From an uncultured Pelagimonas sp. (GTDB lineage: Bacteria; Pseudomonadota; Alphaproteobacteria; Rhodobacterales; Rhodobacteraceae): a stretch of 64,000 nucleotides of DNA. Of this stretch, positions 35,409 through 46,717 are shown in pieces (within the stretch, counting starts at the first letter, position 1; every line of letters begins with the position of its first letter). The position numbers were made by a program, and so were the translations under genes. The notes under the pieces are model-generated. The model did not search any database, was not told where the DNA came from, and saw only the letters and a program-made list of their open reading frames with translations. Location of the stretch: positions 806,001-870,000 of the forward strand of contig CANMPP010000001.1 in NCBI GenBank assembly GCA_947499735.1, in the 5' to 3' direction.

Positions 35409-35602
35409 GGGATTATGTGATGGGTAATTCGGTCTTGGGAAAGGTCCGGGTTCGCTTCTGGTCAACGGTGTTGTTGCGTCGGTGAACTCATCAAAATGCG
35501 GCTATAGTATCCAATCCGCCAGTCATTGCAATCTTTGGCAAGGTTTGCTTTCCAAAGGTAGTCCACCTTTTCGCCGCTATGCAATTTGAAGGCATCTAAA
35601 CA

Positions 35603-35646
35603 CAACACAAAGCCCCGGTAGATCGCTCTACCAGGGCTTTGTGTTG
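35603..35646 (-). terminator. Long hairpin terminator after gyrA
   Basis: A 20-bp stem, CAACACAAAGCCCCGGTAGA with its near-perfect complement (one mismatch/wobble), encloses a 4-nt TCGC loop. There is no long T-run on the minus strand, but stem strength and position (18 bp after the gyrA stop) support termination. Confidence 0.75.
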
Positions 35647-35663
35647 TCTGTCATGTCGGGGAC

Positions 35664-38426
35664 TTATTCCTCTGCGCCAGCTTCAGCAGCTTCGCCGTCT
35701 TCATCACCCTGATCTGCGATCCAGGCCACAGACACGACGGTTTCGCCTTTGCCCGTGTTGAACACTTTCACGCCACCCGCGCTGCGGGAGCGGAAGGAAA
35801 TGCCGTCGACGGGCACGCGGATGGATTGACCGGTAGAGGTCGCCAGCATGATCTGGTCATCCATGTCGACCGGGAAACAGGCCACGATATCGCCGCCGCG
35901 CATGTTCTTTTCAAACGCGGTTACCCCAAGGCCGCCACGTCCGCGCACCGGATAGTCATGGCTGGAGGACAGTTTGCCCTGACCCAAGGCTGTGATCGTC
36001 AGGATCAGGTTCTCCGCCGCAGACATTTCCGCATAACGTTCCTGTGGCAGCGGCATATCTGCATTGCCACCATCTTCATCTGCGGTTTCACCTTCATCTG
36101 CCAAACCGGCCATCGCGCGGCGCATTTTCAGATAGGCGGCACGTTCGTCGGATGTGGCGTCAAACTGACGGATGATGGACATAGAGACCACTTTGTCATC
36201 GCCATTCAGCTTGATGCCCCGCACACCGACAGAGGCGCGCGAGTTAAACACGCGGACATCGGTGGCTGGGAAGCGGATCGCGCGGCCAGAATTGGTGACC
36301 AGCATGACGTGATCCTCGTTCGATGCGATACGTGCGTTGATCAGCGTTGTTTCGGCATGCTCGTCCTCAAACTTCATCGCGATCTTACCATTGCGCATGA
36401 CATTGGTGAAATCTGACAGTTTGTTGCGGCGCACCGTGCCCGCAGATGTGGCAAAGACCACCTGCAGATCGTCCCATTCCTTTTCATCCCGATCAACGGG
36501 CATGATGGCGGCGATAGAGACGCCTTGCGGAATGGGCAGAATGTTGACGATGGCCTTGCCTTTGGACGTGCGGGACCCTTGCGGCAGGCGCCAGCATTTC
36601 AGCTTGTACACCATCCCGTCAGTGGTGAAGAACAACAGCTGGGTATGCGTGTTGGCCACGAATAGGTTGGTGACGACGTCATCATCCTTCATCGCGCCAC
36701 CAGAGACACCTTTGCCACCGCGTTTCTGCGCGCGGAAATCAATCAAAGGTGTCCGTTTGATATAGCCTTCGGCGGTGACCGTAACGACCATATCTTCGCG
36801 CTCAATCAGATCTTCGTCATCCATATCGCCGGACCATTCGACAATTTCCGTACGGCGCGGCACGGCAAATTGATCGCGAATGTCGGTCAGTTCGTTTGTG
36901 ATGATTTCCATGATCCGTTCGCGAGATGCGAGGATCGCCAGATATTCTTTGATCTTTTTCGCCAGTTCTTCCAGCTCGTCCGTGACCTCTTTCACACCGA
37001 TCTGGGTCAGGCGTTGCAGGCGCAATTCCAGAATGGCACGGGCCTGTGTTTCAGACAGGTTGTAGGTGCCGTCGTCATTCGCCTTATGGGTCGGATCATC
37101 GATCAGCGCGATATAGGGCAGAATGTCACCGGCAGGCCAGCGGCGTTCCATCAGCTTTTGACGGGCTTCTGCGGCATCCGCGGACGAACGGATCGTGGCG
37201 ACCACTTCATCCACATTGGTAACGGCCACAGCCAAACCACATAGAATATGCGACCGTTCGCGTGCTTTACGCAGCAAATAGGCCGTGCGGCGCGCAACAA
37301 CGTCTTCTCGGAAATCCAAGAAAGATGTCAGGAAGGTGCGCAGGGTTAGTTGCTCGGGTCGGCCATTGTTCAGCGCCAGCATGTTCGCGGCAAAGCTCAT
37401 TTGCAGAGGCGTAAAGCGGAACAGCTGGTTTAGCACAACCTCAGCTGTCGCATCGCGTTTCAGTTCGACCACGACGCGCACACCATGGCGGTCGGATTCA
37501 TCCTGAACATGGGCGATGCCTTCGATCTTTTTATCGCGCGCAGCTTCGGCGATTTTTTCGATCATGGTGGATTTGTTCACCTGATAGGGAATTTCATCCA
37601 CGATGATGGCATAGCGATCTTTGCGGATCTCTTCCACGCGGGTTTTGGCGCGGATGATGACCGAACCGCGACCTTCAAGATACGCTTTACGTGCGCCAGA
37701 CCGGCCCAAAATGATCCCGCCTGTCGGGAAATCTGGGGCAGGGATGTATTCCATCAGATCTTCTGAGCTGAGATCAGGGTTTTCCACCAGTGCCAGCGTG
37801 GCATCGATCACTTCGCCCAAGTTATGGGGCGGAATGCGGGTTGCCATACCAACCGCGATACCTTCGGCCCCATTGACCAACATGTTTGGATAGCGCGCTG
37901 GCAGAACCGTGGGTTCGCGTTCTTTGCCATCATAGTTGTCTTGGAAATCAACTGTGTCTTTGTCGATATCGACCAACAGGCTTTGCGTCACCTTTTCCAG
38001 ACGGCTTTCCGTATAGCGCATTGCAGCAGGCGCATCACCATCCATCGAGCCAAAGTTACCCTGACCTTCGATCAAAGGCAGCGACATTGAGAAATCCTGC
38101 GCCATACGCACCAGCGCGTCATAAATCGCGCCATCCCCGTGAGGGTGATAGTTCGCCATGACCTCGCCAACCGGTTTGGCCGATTTGCGATAGGATTTGT
38201 CATGCGTATAGCCGCTGTCGTTCATATGGAACAAAATGCGGCGATGAACAGGTTTCAAACCGTCGCGCAAATCCGGGATGGCGCGGCTGACAATGACGCT
38301 CATCGCATAGTCGAGATAGCTCGACTTCATCTCATCAATAATGGAAATCGCCGGTCCCGTTGGGGTGGCTGGACCATTTTCAGGATTTTCCGGTGTGTTT
38401 TCAGGTGTTTCTGGCGTGTCGGTCAC
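35664..38426 (-). CDS. gyrA: DNA gyrase subunit A
   Basis: 920 residues. The N-terminal breakage-reunion domain has the active-site tyrosine at 138 (AAMRYTES). The GyrA box ([10 protein letters not shown]) and C-terminal beta-pinwheel repeats wrap DNA. Introduces negative supercoils with GyrB. An unusual Pro/Glu/Asn/Thr-rich tail (about residues 4-24) precedes the conserved start. The quinolone-determining region reads [11 protein letters not shown]: Gly99 stands where E. coli has Ser83, while Asp103 matches Asp87. Start codon choice is supported by the conserved [16 protein letters not shown] following. Confidence 0.98.
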   Translation of the reverse strand: MTDTPETPENTPENPENGPATPTGPAISIIDEMKSSYLDYAMSVIVSRAIPDLRDGLKPVHRRILFHMNDSGYTHDKSYRKSAKPVGEVMANYHPHGDGAIYDALVRMAQDFSMSLPLIEGQGNFGSMDGDAPAAMRYTESRLEKVTQSLLVDIDKDTVDFQDNYDGKEREPTVLPARYPNMLVNGAEGIAVGMATRIPPHNLGEVIDATLALVENPDLSSEDLMEYIPAPDFPTGGIILGRSGARKAYLEGRGSVIIRAKTRVEEIRKDRYAIIVDEIPYQVNKSTMIEKIAEAARDKKIEGIAHVQDESDRHGVRVVVELKRDATAEVVLNQLFRFTPLQMSFAANMLALNNGRPEQLTLRTFLTSFLDFREDVVARRTAYLLRKARERSHILCGLAVAVTNVDEVVATIRSSADAAEARQKLMERRWPAGDILPYIALIDDPTHKANDDGTYNLSETQARAILELRLQRLTQIGVKEVTDELEELAKKIKEYLAILASRERIMEIITNELTDIRDQFAVPRRTEIVEWSGDMDDEDLIEREDMVVTVTAEGYIKRTPLIDFRAQKRGGKGVSGGAMKDDDVVTNLFVANTHTQLLFFTTDGMVYKLKCWRLPQGSRTSKGKAIVNILPIPQGVSIAAIMPVDRDEKEWDDLQVVFATSAGTVRRNKLSDFTNVMRNGKIAMKFEDEHAETTLINARIASNEDHVMLVTNSGRAIRFPATDVRVFNSRASVGVRGIKLNGDDKVVSMSIIRQFDATSDERAAYLKMRRAMAGLADEGETADEDGGNADMPLPQERYAEMSAAENLILTITALGQGKLSSSHDYPVRGRGGLGVTAFEKNMRGGDIVACFPVDMDDQIMLATSTGQSIRVPVDGISFRSRSAGGVKVFNTGKGETVVSVAWIADQGDEDGEAAEAGAEE

Positions 38427-38512
38427 GTATGCGCTCGTTTTTGTTATATACCGTATATTGTTGAAACAGTCTTAGCAGAAACGAGCGCTTGTGTGCAAGC
38501 TTGGGGCGCGGG

Positions 38513-39706
38513 TCACATGGATGTTGTGCGTTCCAGCAACCAAAACACGCCGAGGGCAGAAATCATCAGCGATGCAGGAATTGCAATCACCTTGCGATAC
38601 CACTGCTTTGCGCCAAACCACAGGCCCACGGCAGCAAAGGCCAAACCGATCACGGTCAATTGGCCAAGTTCAACGCCCAGATTGAAGGCGAACAGCGAGA
38701 TAAAGAAATTGCCTTGGCCCATGCCAAGATCCGAAAGAACCGACGCAAAGCCAAGACCATGAACCAGACCAAACAGTCCAACGACCCAAGCACGCCACGG
38801 GCTGTTTTCATTGGCAAAGATGTTTTCAATACCGATAAACACAATCGATGCGGCGATGAGCGGTTCGACCAGATTTCCCGGAACAGACACAAGCCCCAAA
38901 ATCCCCGCAGCCAAACTGATGGAGTGACCAATTGTAAACCCCGTGACTTGCCAAAGCAGGGGGCGCAAAGACATCGAGAAAAAGAAAAGCCCAAGAACAA
39001 AGACGATGTGATCCATCCCCTTTGGAATAATATGTTCAAAACCAAGCCACGTGTAATTTGTAAACGTCGTTAGCCATGAGTGAGATGTGCTGCCTAGCGA
39101 AATGACGTCTGACAATGCGCCGTTTTGACTGACGCCATTATAGGGCGCGTCACTGTCGGTTTGCGTTATCAGCAGCGTACCCAATTGGCTGGGCCATCCG
39201 ATTTGGATCGTGTCTGCGTTTTGGGGAATATCTGCGTTAACGACAATCAAGCCAAACCGCGCATCCATATTAGGATCGCTTGGGGGAACGTATAAACTGG
39301 CCAGTTCCGGCGTCAGTGGTTCCCCCGCAGCCAAAATAGTGATGTCACTTTGTAGACGAGGCCAAAGGTCGCGAACTTGCTGTAGTAATTCAGCTGTTTC
39401 AATGGGTTGGGCGTCTTCAGAGCGCAGCAGGCTGTCCGTTTGATCATCATTTGGAACAAAAGACTGCTCTGGATAGGCGGCGACAAGGTGTTCTAGGTCG
39501 GTTGAAATGCGCAAGGTGAGAGTTTGATCTTGCACCGAAAAATGTGCCATCGACGTGTCGTTTTCATGGGCGGATGCTTTGGAGGTGAAAAACGCGCCAA
39601 AGGTCAAGAACATGCAGATCGCAATAAACGCGACCTTCCCAAAGCCCCCGCAAGATAATGTGTGTGTGGTCGATATGCATCGGGGATCGTTAGATGTGAC
39701 GGGCAT
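38513..39706 (-). CDS. HupE/UreJ family membrane protein
   Basis: 397 residues. A signal peptide (ending about SKASA, residue 45) leads a periplasmic domain of about 170 residues. A membrane domain of six or seven segments follows, with GFEHIIPKGMDHIVF, GFTIGHSISL and FGLVHGLGFAS, the His/Asp motifs of the HupE/UreJ family, some of which carry nickel or cobalt. No hydrogenase or urease genes are nearby, so the substrate is unknown. It lies upstream of gyrA on the same strand with an 86-bp gap. Confidence 0.85.
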   Translation of the reverse strand: MPVTSNDPRCISTTHTLSCGGFGKVAFIAICMFLTFGAFFTSKASAHENDTSMAHFSVQDQTLTLRISTDLEHLVAAYPEQSFVPNDDQTDSLLRSEDAQPIETAELLQQVRDLWPRLQSDITILAAGEPLTPELASLYVPPSDPNMDARFGLIVVNADIPQNADTIQIGWPSQLGTLLITQTDSDAPYNGVSQNGALSDVISLGSTSHSWLTTFTNYTWLGFEHIIPKGMDHIVFVLGLFFFSMSLRPLLWQVTGFTIGHSISLAAGILGLVSVPGNLVEPLIAASIVFIGIENIFANENSPWRAWVVGLFGLVHGLGFASVLSDLGMGQGNFFISLFAFNLGVELGQLTVIGLAFAAVGLWFGAKQWYRKVIAIPASLMISALGVFWLLERTTSM

Positions 39707-39889
39707 GAAAAATCCAAGCAGTAATGAGTTGTGTAGGGTGCCAAAAAGTTAAACGTAGCTTTTGGTTCTTTCCGTCGTTAAAATTTGTAGAAATTTTTGA
39801 CAGGTTATTTAGGTCTCGACAGAGTCTCGGTTTTCCCTTAGACACCGCGCCTTGATCTGATCTTCACCCCCGTTGCGGGAGCTTTATGC

Positions 39890-41368
39890 ATGTCCTTTAC
39901 ACTCGCCATTGTTGGGCGGCCCAATGTGGGCAAGTCCACGCTGTTTAACCGTCTGGTTGGCAAACGCCTTGCTTTGGTCGATGACCAACCCGGTGTAACC
40001 CGCGATTTGCGCGAAGGCGAGGCGCGTCTAGGGGATTTGCGCTTTACTGTCGTGGATACGGCGGGTTTGGAAAATGCCACTGACGATAGCCTGCCTGCGC
40101 GGATGCGCCGTTTGACAGAACGGGCCGTTGATATGGCCGATGTTTGTCTGTTCATGGTTGATGCACGCGCTGGAATTTTACCGGACGACATGATTTTCGC
40201 TGAAATCCTGCGTAAGCGCGCGGATAAAGTGATTTTGGCTGCGAACAAGGCCGAAGGCAATGCGCAAGATGGTGGCGTGATCGAGGCCTATTCATTGGGT
40301 CTGGGCGAACCTGTGCGCCTATCTGCTGAACATGGCGAGGGTCTGAATGACCTGTATTCGCAACTTTTGCCCATTCACGACATGTTTGAAGAAGCCGCTG
40401 AAGCGGCCATGCCGGATGTCGAAGAAGATCTTGACGAGGATGAAGCGGAAGAAGGCGAAACCGTTGTTCGCGCCATTACCGCGGACAAACCGTTGCAAAT
40501 TGCTGTTGTCGGGCGTCCGAACGCGGGTAAATCGACGCTGGTGAACCAAATCCTAGGTGAGGATCGTCTGCTGACCGGTCCTGAGGCCGGGATCACACGA
40601 GATGCGATTTCCCTGAAGATGGAATGGAACGACACGCCCATTCGTATTTTTGACACTGCCGGCATGCGCAAACGGGCCAAGGTGCAGGAAAAGCTGGAAA
40701 AGCTATCCGTGTCGGACGGTATCCGCGCCATTAAATTCGCCGAAGTGGTCATTGTGCTACTGGATGCGGATATTCCTTTTGAAAACCAAGACTTGAAAAT
40801 CGCAGATCTTGCAGAACGTGAAGGTCGTGCTGTCGTCGTTGCGGTCAATAAGTGGGATATCGAAGACAATAAGCAGGAAAAACTGCGCGACTTGAAAGAG
40901 GCGTTTGATCGTCTGTTGCCACAGCTGCGCGGCGCGCCTTTGGTGACCGTTTCTGCCCGGACAGGTCGCGGCATGGACCGGCTGCATGCCGCCGTGATCA
41001 AGGCGCATGAAATCTGGAACCGACGCGTGCCAACAGGTCAGCTGAACCGCTGGCTGGATGGCATGATCACCCGCCACCCGCCACCCGCACCGCAAGGGCG
41101 TCGTATCAAGTTGCGCTATATGACACAGGCCAAAACCCGTCCGCCGGGCTTTGTTGTGATGTGTTCACTGCCTGATAAATTGCCTGCCAGCTATTCGCGA
41201 TATCTGGTCAATGGATTGCGGGAAAGTTTCGACATGCCCGGTACGCCAATCCGGTTGATGATGCGCGGGCAGGGGGATGCGAACCCGTTTAAGGGCCGCA
41301 AGAAAAAGAACGCTGGCGCATTGAAGAAACACTTGGGCGGGTTGCAGAAAAAACGCGAAGAACGCTAG
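39890..41368 (+). CDS. der: GTPase Der (EngA), 50S subunit assembly
   Basis: 492 residues with two tandem G domains: first P-loop GRPNVGKST at 8-16, second GRPNAGKST at about 208-216. An acidic linker ([13 protein letters not shown]) joins them, and a C-terminal KH-like domain from about 380 binds rRNA. Essential for 50S ribosome biogenesis. GGGAG lies 8 nt before the ATG. It stands alone here. Confidence 0.97.
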   Translation: MSFTLAIVGRPNVGKSTLFNRLVGKRLALVDDQPGVTRDLREGEARLGDLRFTVVDTAGLENATDDSLPARMRRLTERAVDMADVCLFMVDARAGILPDDMIFAEILRKRADKVILAANKAEGNAQDGGVIEAYSLGLGEPVRLSAEHGEGLNDLYSQLLPIHDMFEEAAEAAMPDVEEDLDEDEAEEGETVVRAITADKPLQIAVVGRPNAGKSTLVNQILGEDRLLTGPEAGITRDAISLKMEWNDTPIRIFDTAGMRKRAKVQEKLEKLSVSDGIRAIKFAEVVIVLLDADIPFENQDLKIADLAEREGRAVVVAVNKWDIEDNKQEKLRDLKEAFDRLLPQLRGAPLVTVSARTGRGMDRLHAAVIKAHEIWNRRVPTGQLNRWLDGMITRHPPPAPQGRRIKLRYMTQAKTRPPGFVVMCSLPDKLPASYSRYLVNGLRESFDMPGTPIRLMMRGQGDANPFKGRKKKNAGALKKHLGGLQKKREER

Positions 41369-41835
41369 GCTGACTATACGCGCCGCGAATAAGTATATGA
41401 AAAACTTATCATGGTTAACGCTTTATTAGTCTGGGTTGATTAGTTCTGAATGTATCAGAGCTGATCTTTCTCTGTGGCGGTTCAACTGATTTTTGGTGGC
41501 GTTTCTCGTTGTTGCTTATGCAGCAGCGGTCCTAAGTACTTACCTGTTTATCTTTCGACACACGTTGCCAGATTTAGGTGATTGTCTGTTGTATCCCTCA
41601 GGGCTGTGGCATCGATTTTCCCTGGTGTCACAGCCCGTTCTCATTCTCCCAAACGGGTTAGAAATCTCTTTTCTCGCTAATATCATGTCGCACCGCAACT
41701 CGCCGCGATATTCGCGTCTTGTCGTGATGTGAGGGGAAATATCGGCATTGACAGGCATACGTTTCGCGCGCCCAAAGCGTGCGTTTTGGTGTAACGGCCT
41801 GCGAAACGGGGCGGGACAAGCCCGCCCTGTCACTG
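41369..41835 (+). other. 467-bp intergenic region between der and serS
   Basis: The only open frame, 41493-41732 (79 codons from a TTG), has a hydrophobic first half but no ribosome binding site and atypical composition; it is not accepted as a gene. At the right end GGGCGGG (41809-41815) pairs with CCCGCCC (41821-41827) around ACAAG, a probable terminator for serS on the minus strand with only a short T-rich tail. No tRNA or other RNA gene was recognised. Confidence 0.4.
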
Positions 41836-43128
41836 TTAGGCCAGCTGGCCGTCAGGTGTGATATGTGTTTTGCCGCCCAGATAGGGCTGCAGCGCTGCGG
41901 GTAGATCGACGCCACCATCAGAACGCTGACCGTTTTCCAAAACTGCGATTAGGCAGCGGCCAACGGCCAAGCCTGACCCGTTCAAGGTGTGCAGGAATTC
42001 TGGCTTGCCGCCTTCAGATGGCTTGAAGCGGGCATTCATGCGGCGTGCTTGGAAATCACCTGTTGTGGACACAGAGGAAATCTCGCGATATTTGCCCTGA
42101 CCTGGCAACCATGCCTCGATGTCATAGGTGCGACGCGCGCCAAAACCCATATCGCCCGTGCACAAAACGACAGTGCGATAGGGAATGTTCAACGCTTCCA
42201 AAATGCCCTCGGCACAACCCAACATGCGCTTTTGTTCATCATCGGATTGGTCAGGATGCGTGATCGACACCATTTCGACCTTCTCGAACTGGTGCTGACG
42301 CAGCATGCCAGATGTATCCTTACCCGCGCTGCCCGCCTCGGAGCGGAAGCACAGAGAATGTGCCGTCAAACGGATGGGCAGAGCGCTTTCATCCACCACA
42401 TCATTGGCCACCGTATAGGTCAGTGGAATTTCTGATGTCGAAATCAACCACCAGCCATTGGTGGTTTGATAGCTGTCTTCGGCAAATTTAGGCAGCTTAT
42501 CGGTGCCATACATGGCCTCGTCGCGCACGAGAACCGGCGTGTTGACTTCGGTCAACCCGTTCTCATCCACATGTTTGTCGATCATAAACTGCGCTAAAGC
42601 ACGGTGCAGACGCGCAGCCACACCTTTCAGCATGACAAAGCGGGCCCCGGATGTTTTCGCAGCAGTTTCAAAATCCAGATGCGCCGCAACGGATGGGATT
42701 TCGAAATGCTCAACCGGATCAAAGTCAAAATTGGGCAGATTCCCCCAACGTTTGATTTCGACATTGTCGTCCTCATCCGCGCCGGTTGGAACATCTTCAT
42801 AAGGTGCGTTTGGAATGACGGCCAGCGCGGCGGTCAGCTCTTCGTCCAGCTTGGACGCTTTTTCATTCATTGCCGCCACTTCGGCCTTTTTCTCGGCCAC
42901 CAGCGCACGCAGGCGTTCGAATTCGGCCTCGTCACCACTGGCTTTGGCGGCACCGACAGATTTGGATGCTTTGTTTTGGTCCGCTTTTGCGGTTTCCGCA
43001 GCAAGAATCGCAGCACGGCGTGCTTCGTCTATGGATAAGATCGATGACGAAAGACCCTCCGCTCCACGGCGCGCCAGCGCCGCGTCGAAGGCAGCAGGGT
43101 TTTCGCGAATGGACCGGATGTCGTGCAT
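41836..43128 (-). CDS. serS: Serine--tRNA ligase
   Basis: 430 residues. An N-terminal coiled-coil arm (about 25-110, with Ala/Glu/Lys heptads) grips tRNA-Ser, followed by a class II catalytic core with motif 2 ([26 protein letters not shown]) and motif 3 ([18 protein letters not shown]). CAGGAGACAAAAG precedes the ATG. Divergent from the yajC-secDF operon. Confidence 0.97.
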   Translation of the reverse strand: MHDIRSIRENPAAFDAALARRGAEGLSSSILSIDEARRAAILAAETAKADQNKASKSVGAAKASGDEAEFERLRALVAEKKAEVAAMNEKASKLDEELTAALAVIPNAPYEDVPTGADEDDNVEIKRWGNLPNFDFDPVEHFEIPSVAAHLDFETAAKTSGARFVMLKGVAARLHRALAQFMIDKHVDENGLTEVNTPVLVRDEAMYGTDKLPKFAEDSYQTTNGWWLISTSEIPLTYTVANDVVDESALPIRLTAHSLCFRSEAGSAGKDTSGMLRQHQFEKVEMVSITHPDQSDDEQKRMLGCAEGILEALNIPYRTVVLCTGDMGFGARRTYDIEAWLPGQGKYREISSVSTTGDFQARRMNARFKPSEGGKPEFLHTLNGSGLAVGRCLIAVLENGQRSDGGVDLPAALQPYLGGKTHITPDGQLA

Positions 43129-43379
43129 CTTTTGTCTCCTGAATCGTCATGTGTTTCGGGCCTGATTGCCCATGCCCGCGCTTATGCACCAACTGCCCAA
43201 TGGGGGCAATCAGTCAGATGCGGTTCCTTCTAAAGGGCACAATTTTAGAAAGACTGAAGATAAATGGCGAAAAACGCGCCTTTGCGCCCCTTGCGTGACC
43301 TTGCATCTGCGCTGGGGCGCGCATAGGTTCCGATCGATTCAAAGGGCAGACCCCTTTGCAGCCAATTGGGAGTCGGCAC

Positions 43380-43664
43380 ATGACAGAACAAATGTCTTCA
43401 ATCCTTATGATGGCGGTGCTTTTTGCGATCATGTATTTCCTCATGATCCGTCCGCAGCAAAAGAAGATGAAAGAACACAAAGCTATGGTTTCCAACCTGC
43501 GCCGCGGGGACCAAGTGGTCACGCAGGGCGGTTTGATCGGCAAGGTCATTAAAGTAAAAGATGACAACCGCGTTGAAATCGAATTGAGCGAAGGCGTGCG
43601 TGTGCATGCGGTTCAGAACACGATTGCTTCTGTCATCTCTAAAACAGAACCTGCTGAAAGCTAA
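43380..43664 (+). CDS. yajC: Preprotein translocase subunit YajC
   Basis: 94 residues: one N-terminal transmembrane segment (about 7-24) followed by RPQQKKMKEHKAMVSNLRRGDQVVT, the YajC signature, and an SH3-like cytoplasmic tail. Associates with SecDF-YidC at the translocon. GGGAG 7 nt before the ATG at 43380 decides the start over an upstream TTG at 43356. secD begins 6 bp after its stop. Confidence 0.96.
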   Translation: MTEQMSSILMMAVLFAIMYFLMIRPQQKKMKEHKAMVSNLRRGDQVVTQGGLIGKVIKVKDDNRVEIELSEGVRVHAVQNTIASVISKTEPAES

Positions 43665-43670
43665 TTACAT

Positions 43671-45311
43671 ATGCTGCAGATCGAGCTTTGGAAGCGCGTC
43701 CTGATCTGGGGCCTTGTGGCCTTGGGCCTTGTTTTGGCTTTGCCAAACGGGTTCTACAACCGGGTTGAGATGCATAATGATGCGGTGACGGCGATCGACG
43801 CCGGTGCCGATACAACGGCCAATCGGGATCAAGAGGCGCTGTGGCCGTCTTTCTTGCCATCTGGTTTGGTCAATCTGGGGCTTGATTTGCGCGGCGGTGC
43901 ACATCTGTTGGCCGAAGTTCGGGTCGAAGAGGTGTATGAAAGCCGCATGAAGGCGCTTTGGCCGGAAGTGCGTGACATGTTCCGCGGGCAGATCCGGCGT
44001 GTGGATAGCCCAACGGATCAATTGCGCATCCGTTTGCGGGATGTCGATACATCCGAGGCTTTGACCCAGTTGCGGACTTTGGCGCAACCAGTGGTGTCGC
44101 TGACGGCGGCCGGTCAATTGGATCTGGATATTTCTGAGGATGACGGAATCTTTATCCTGCAATTGTCCGATGCGGAAAAACAGGCCACGGACGAACGCAC
44201 GATCCTACAGTCCCTTGAAATTATTCGCCGCCGGATTGACGAAGTTGGCACGCGCGAACCGACGATCCAGCGCCAAGGCACGGATCGTATCCTGATTCAG
44301 GTGCCTGGTTTGGGATCTGCGCAAGAGTTGAAAGATATCATCGGCACAACGGCGCAACTGACATTCCAACCGGTTGTTGGAATTGCGGCATCTTTGGATG
44401 ACAATCCGGGCATCGGAAACGAGATCCTGCCTGGCGTCGATGGGGATTCCGCATTCTATATCTTGGAAGAAAACGCTGTTGTGACGGGTGAAGAGCTGGT
44501 GGATAGCCAACCGGGCTTTGACCAAAATGGCGCGCCTGCTGTAACATTCCGGTTTAACACGTCTGGCGCTCGCAAGTTCGGCGATTATACGGCGGAAAAT
44601 ATCGGTCAGCTGTTTGCGATTGTTCTGGATGAAGAGGTCATATCGGCCCCACGGATCCAATCCCATATCGCAGGGGGATCAGGTCAGATCACCGGTAACT
44701 TTTCTGTAGAAGAGGCAACCAATCTGTCGATCCTGTTGCGCGCCGGGGCCCTGCCAGCTGGTCTGGATTTCCTAGAGGAACGCACAATCGGTCCAGAGCT
44801 GGGTGCAGATAGTATCGAGGCAGGTAAGATCGCAACAATCGTGGCCTTTGTCGCGGTATTGGTCTTTATGTTCCTCAGCTATGGCCTGTTTGGTGTCTTT
44901 GCCAATATCGCATTGATCATCAATATTGGGCTGCTGTTTGGAATTCTGTCCATGTTTGGCGCAACGCTGACCTTGCCCGGTATTGCGGGTATCGTTCTGA
45001 CGGTGGGTATGGCGGTGGACGCCAATGTTCTGATCTTTGAACGCATCCGAGAAGAACTAAAGGGCGGTAAGAAACCAGCCCGCGCGATTGAGCTGGGTTA
45101 TGAAAAAGCACTGTCAGCGATTGTGGATGCCAATATCACCACATTGATCACGGCTGTGATCCTATTCCTGATGGGATCTGGTCCGGTCAAAGGGTTCGCG
45201 ATTACGCTGGGTGCTGGAATCGTGACCTCGGTCTTTACCGCGATCTTTGTCACACGTTTGCTTGTGGTGATGTGGTTTGAACGCCGTCGCCCCAAAACAT
45301 TGGAGGTGTAA
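43671..45311 (+). CDS. secD: Protein translocase subunit SecD
   Basis: 546 residues. The first membrane segment (about 9-26) is followed by a large periplasmic region with LGLDLRGGAHLLAEV (D1 motif). The C-terminal membrane bundle has the conserved GMAVDANVLIFERIREEL. Uses the proton gradient to help proteins leave the Sec channel. Operon yajC-secD-secF; secF starts 1 bp after its stop, with its ribosome binding site inside secD. Confidence 0.97.
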   Translation: MLQIELWKRVLIWGLVALGLVLALPNGFYNRVEMHNDAVTAIDAGADTTANRDQEALWPSFLPSGLVNLGLDLRGGAHLLAEVRVEEVYESRMKALWPEVRDMFRGQIRRVDSPTDQLRIRLRDVDTSEALTQLRTLAQPVVSLTAAGQLDLDISEDDGIFILQLSDAEKQATDERTILQSLEIIRRRIDEVGTREPTIQRQGTDRILIQVPGLGSAQELKDIIGTTAQLTFQPVVGIAASLDDNPGIGNEILPGVDGDSAFYILEENAVVTGEELVDSQPGFDQNGAPAVTFRFNTSGARKFGDYTAENIGQLFAIVLDEEVISAPRIQSHIAGGSGQITGNFSVEEATNLSILLRAGALPAGLDFLEERTIGPELGADSIEAGKIATIVAFVAVLVFMFLSYGLFGVFANIALIINIGLLFGILSMFGATLTLPGIAGIVLTVGMAVDANVLIFERIREELKGGKKPARAIELGYEKALSAIVDANITTLITAVILFLMGSGPVKGFAITLGAGIVTSVFTAIFVTRLLVVMWFERRRPKTLEV

Positions 45312-45312
45312 G

Positions 45313-46284
45313 ATGCGCCTAAGATTAGTTCCACAAGAGACGAACTGGAATTTCTTTTCCAATCCGATCCTCTGGCTCGGCCTGTCAGGGGCCATGATTG
45401 TTGGTGCATTGGTTGCGTTTTTTGTGATCGGTTTGAATTTCGGGATCGATTTTAAAGGCGGCACCACCATTCGTACCGAAAGCGCGCAATCTGTCGATGT
45501 CGGTGAGTATCGCGATGCGCTATCCAGCCTGAACCTGGGCGATGTGTCTATTTCCCAGGTTTTTGATCCCAGTTTTGGCGATGACAAAAATGTGGCTCAG
45601 ATCAAGATACAGGCGCAGGACGGTCAGGAAGCCGTGACATCCGACGTATTGGACGCTGCACAAACGGCATTACAGGCTGTGGTGTCGGATATCAAATTCG
45701 TCGCAGTCGAAAGCGTTGGACCAAAAGTGTCTGGCGAATTGATCTGGACGGCTGTTTATGCGGTTCTGGCGGCGATTGGCGCGGTTCTGTTCTATATCTG
45801 GCTGCGCTTTGAATGGCAGTTCTCTTTAGGTGCTGTGGCGGCCTTGGTGCATGACGTCTTGCTGACCATCGGTGTGTTCGCGCTCTGCCAGATCAAATTC
45901 GACCTGACGATCATTGCGGCACTGCTGACGATTGTTGGCTATTCCTTGAACGACACTGTCGTTGTCTTCGACCGGGTTCGGGAAAATCTGATCAAGTACA
46001 AATCCAAAGATCTGCGCGACGTGCTGAACCTGTCCATCAACGAAACACTAAGCCGTACGGTCATGACGTCTGTGACAACATTGCTGGCTTTGATTGCGAT
46101 GTTTGTTCTGGGCGGGGATGTGATCCGTGGCTTTGTCTTTGCGATGATCTGGGGTGTTGTGGTTGGAACGTATAGTTCGATCTTCGTGGCCTCGACGATC
46201 CTTTTGCGCCTGGGGGTCAAACGTGACTGGTCCAAACCCACAGACGGTCCTTCGGGGACACAGTTTGGCGAAATAGACGCCTAG
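45313..46284 (+). CDS. secF: Protein translocase subunit SecF
   Basis: 323 residues. First TM (about 18-39), the FGIDFKGGTTIRT D1-like motif, then a membrane bundle with GYSLNDTVVVFDRVRENL. Partners SecD. TGGAGGTG at 45301-45308 sits 4-5 nt before the ATG at 45313, overlapping the secD end, so an in-frame start at 45277 inside secD is rejected. A strong terminator follows. Confidence 0.97.
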   Translation: MRLRLVPQETNWNFFSNPILWLGLSGAMIVGALVAFFVIGLNFGIDFKGGTTIRTESAQSVDVGEYRDALSSLNLGDVSISQVFDPSFGDDKNVAQIKIQAQDGQEAVTSDVLDAAQTALQAVVSDIKFVAVESVGPKVSGELIWTAVYAVLAAIGAVLFYIWLRFEWQFSLGAVAALVHDVLLTIGVFALCQIKFDLTIIAALLTIVGYSLNDTVVVFDRVRENLIKYKSKDLRDVLNLSINETLSRTVMTSVTTLLALIAMFVLGGDVIRGFVFAMIWGVVVGTYSSIFVASTILLRLGVKRDWSKPTDGPSGTQFGEIDA

Positions 46285-46312
46285 ATCGCAGCTCAAATCA
46301 GGTTGCATTTTA

Positions 46313-46347
46313 GAACCTCGAACAGTGTTCGGGGTTCTTTTTCTTTT
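46313..46347 (+). terminator. Rho-independent terminator after yajC-secDF
   Basis: GAACCTCGAAC (46313-46323) pairs with GTTCGGGGTTC (46327-46337) around a 3-nt loop, followed by TTTTTCTTTT. Confidence 0.9.
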
Positions 46348-46717
46348 AGAGCGATTCGCAAAATTGGGAACGTTTGTGAACGTACAAGCAGCGACTGTAC
46401 CGCAACTGCCCAATCGACCTCGTGTAACAGGTTTGTGTACTTCACCCTATGCGCGTAGGTGGTTTTGCGAATGATCAGTAAGGCATTGTAAAAAACATGT
46501 AAATTAGTGTTCTGTTAACGAATTCAAATAAAACGACACAACTATAGGGTGATCTCGCTTGGTGATGTGTTTGTTTTACCATATGGTTACGGCGGGCGGA
46601 GGAAAATTTGGCGTTATTGCCGAAGATTGAGTAAAAAAGTGGCGCTGGCGAAAAGTCGCATATGTGTCGCATGCCAATCTGCGGACATTCGCCATACGTC
46701 GGAAGGCAGGACGCACA
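46348..46717 (+). other. 370-bp gap between the secDF terminator and the Mth938-like gene
   Basis: Mixed composition with an AT-rich middle (46480-46560). GGCGGAGGAA at about 46593-46602 is a good Shine-Dalgarno-like sequence before an 8-codon frame (TTG to TAA, 46608-46634) that could be a leader peptide or chance. Promoters for the downstream genes must lie here but cannot be assigned. No RNA gene recognised. Confidence 0.35.

Noticed and set aside
41493-41732. 79-codon frame with a hydrophobic start between der and serS
   Set aside because: Begins at a TTG without a ribosome binding site and its second half has no protein-like pattern.
43129-43379. tRNA or small RNA between serS and yajC
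   Set aside because: No cloverleaf or conserved T-loop sequence was seen; the space is an ordinary divergent promoter region.
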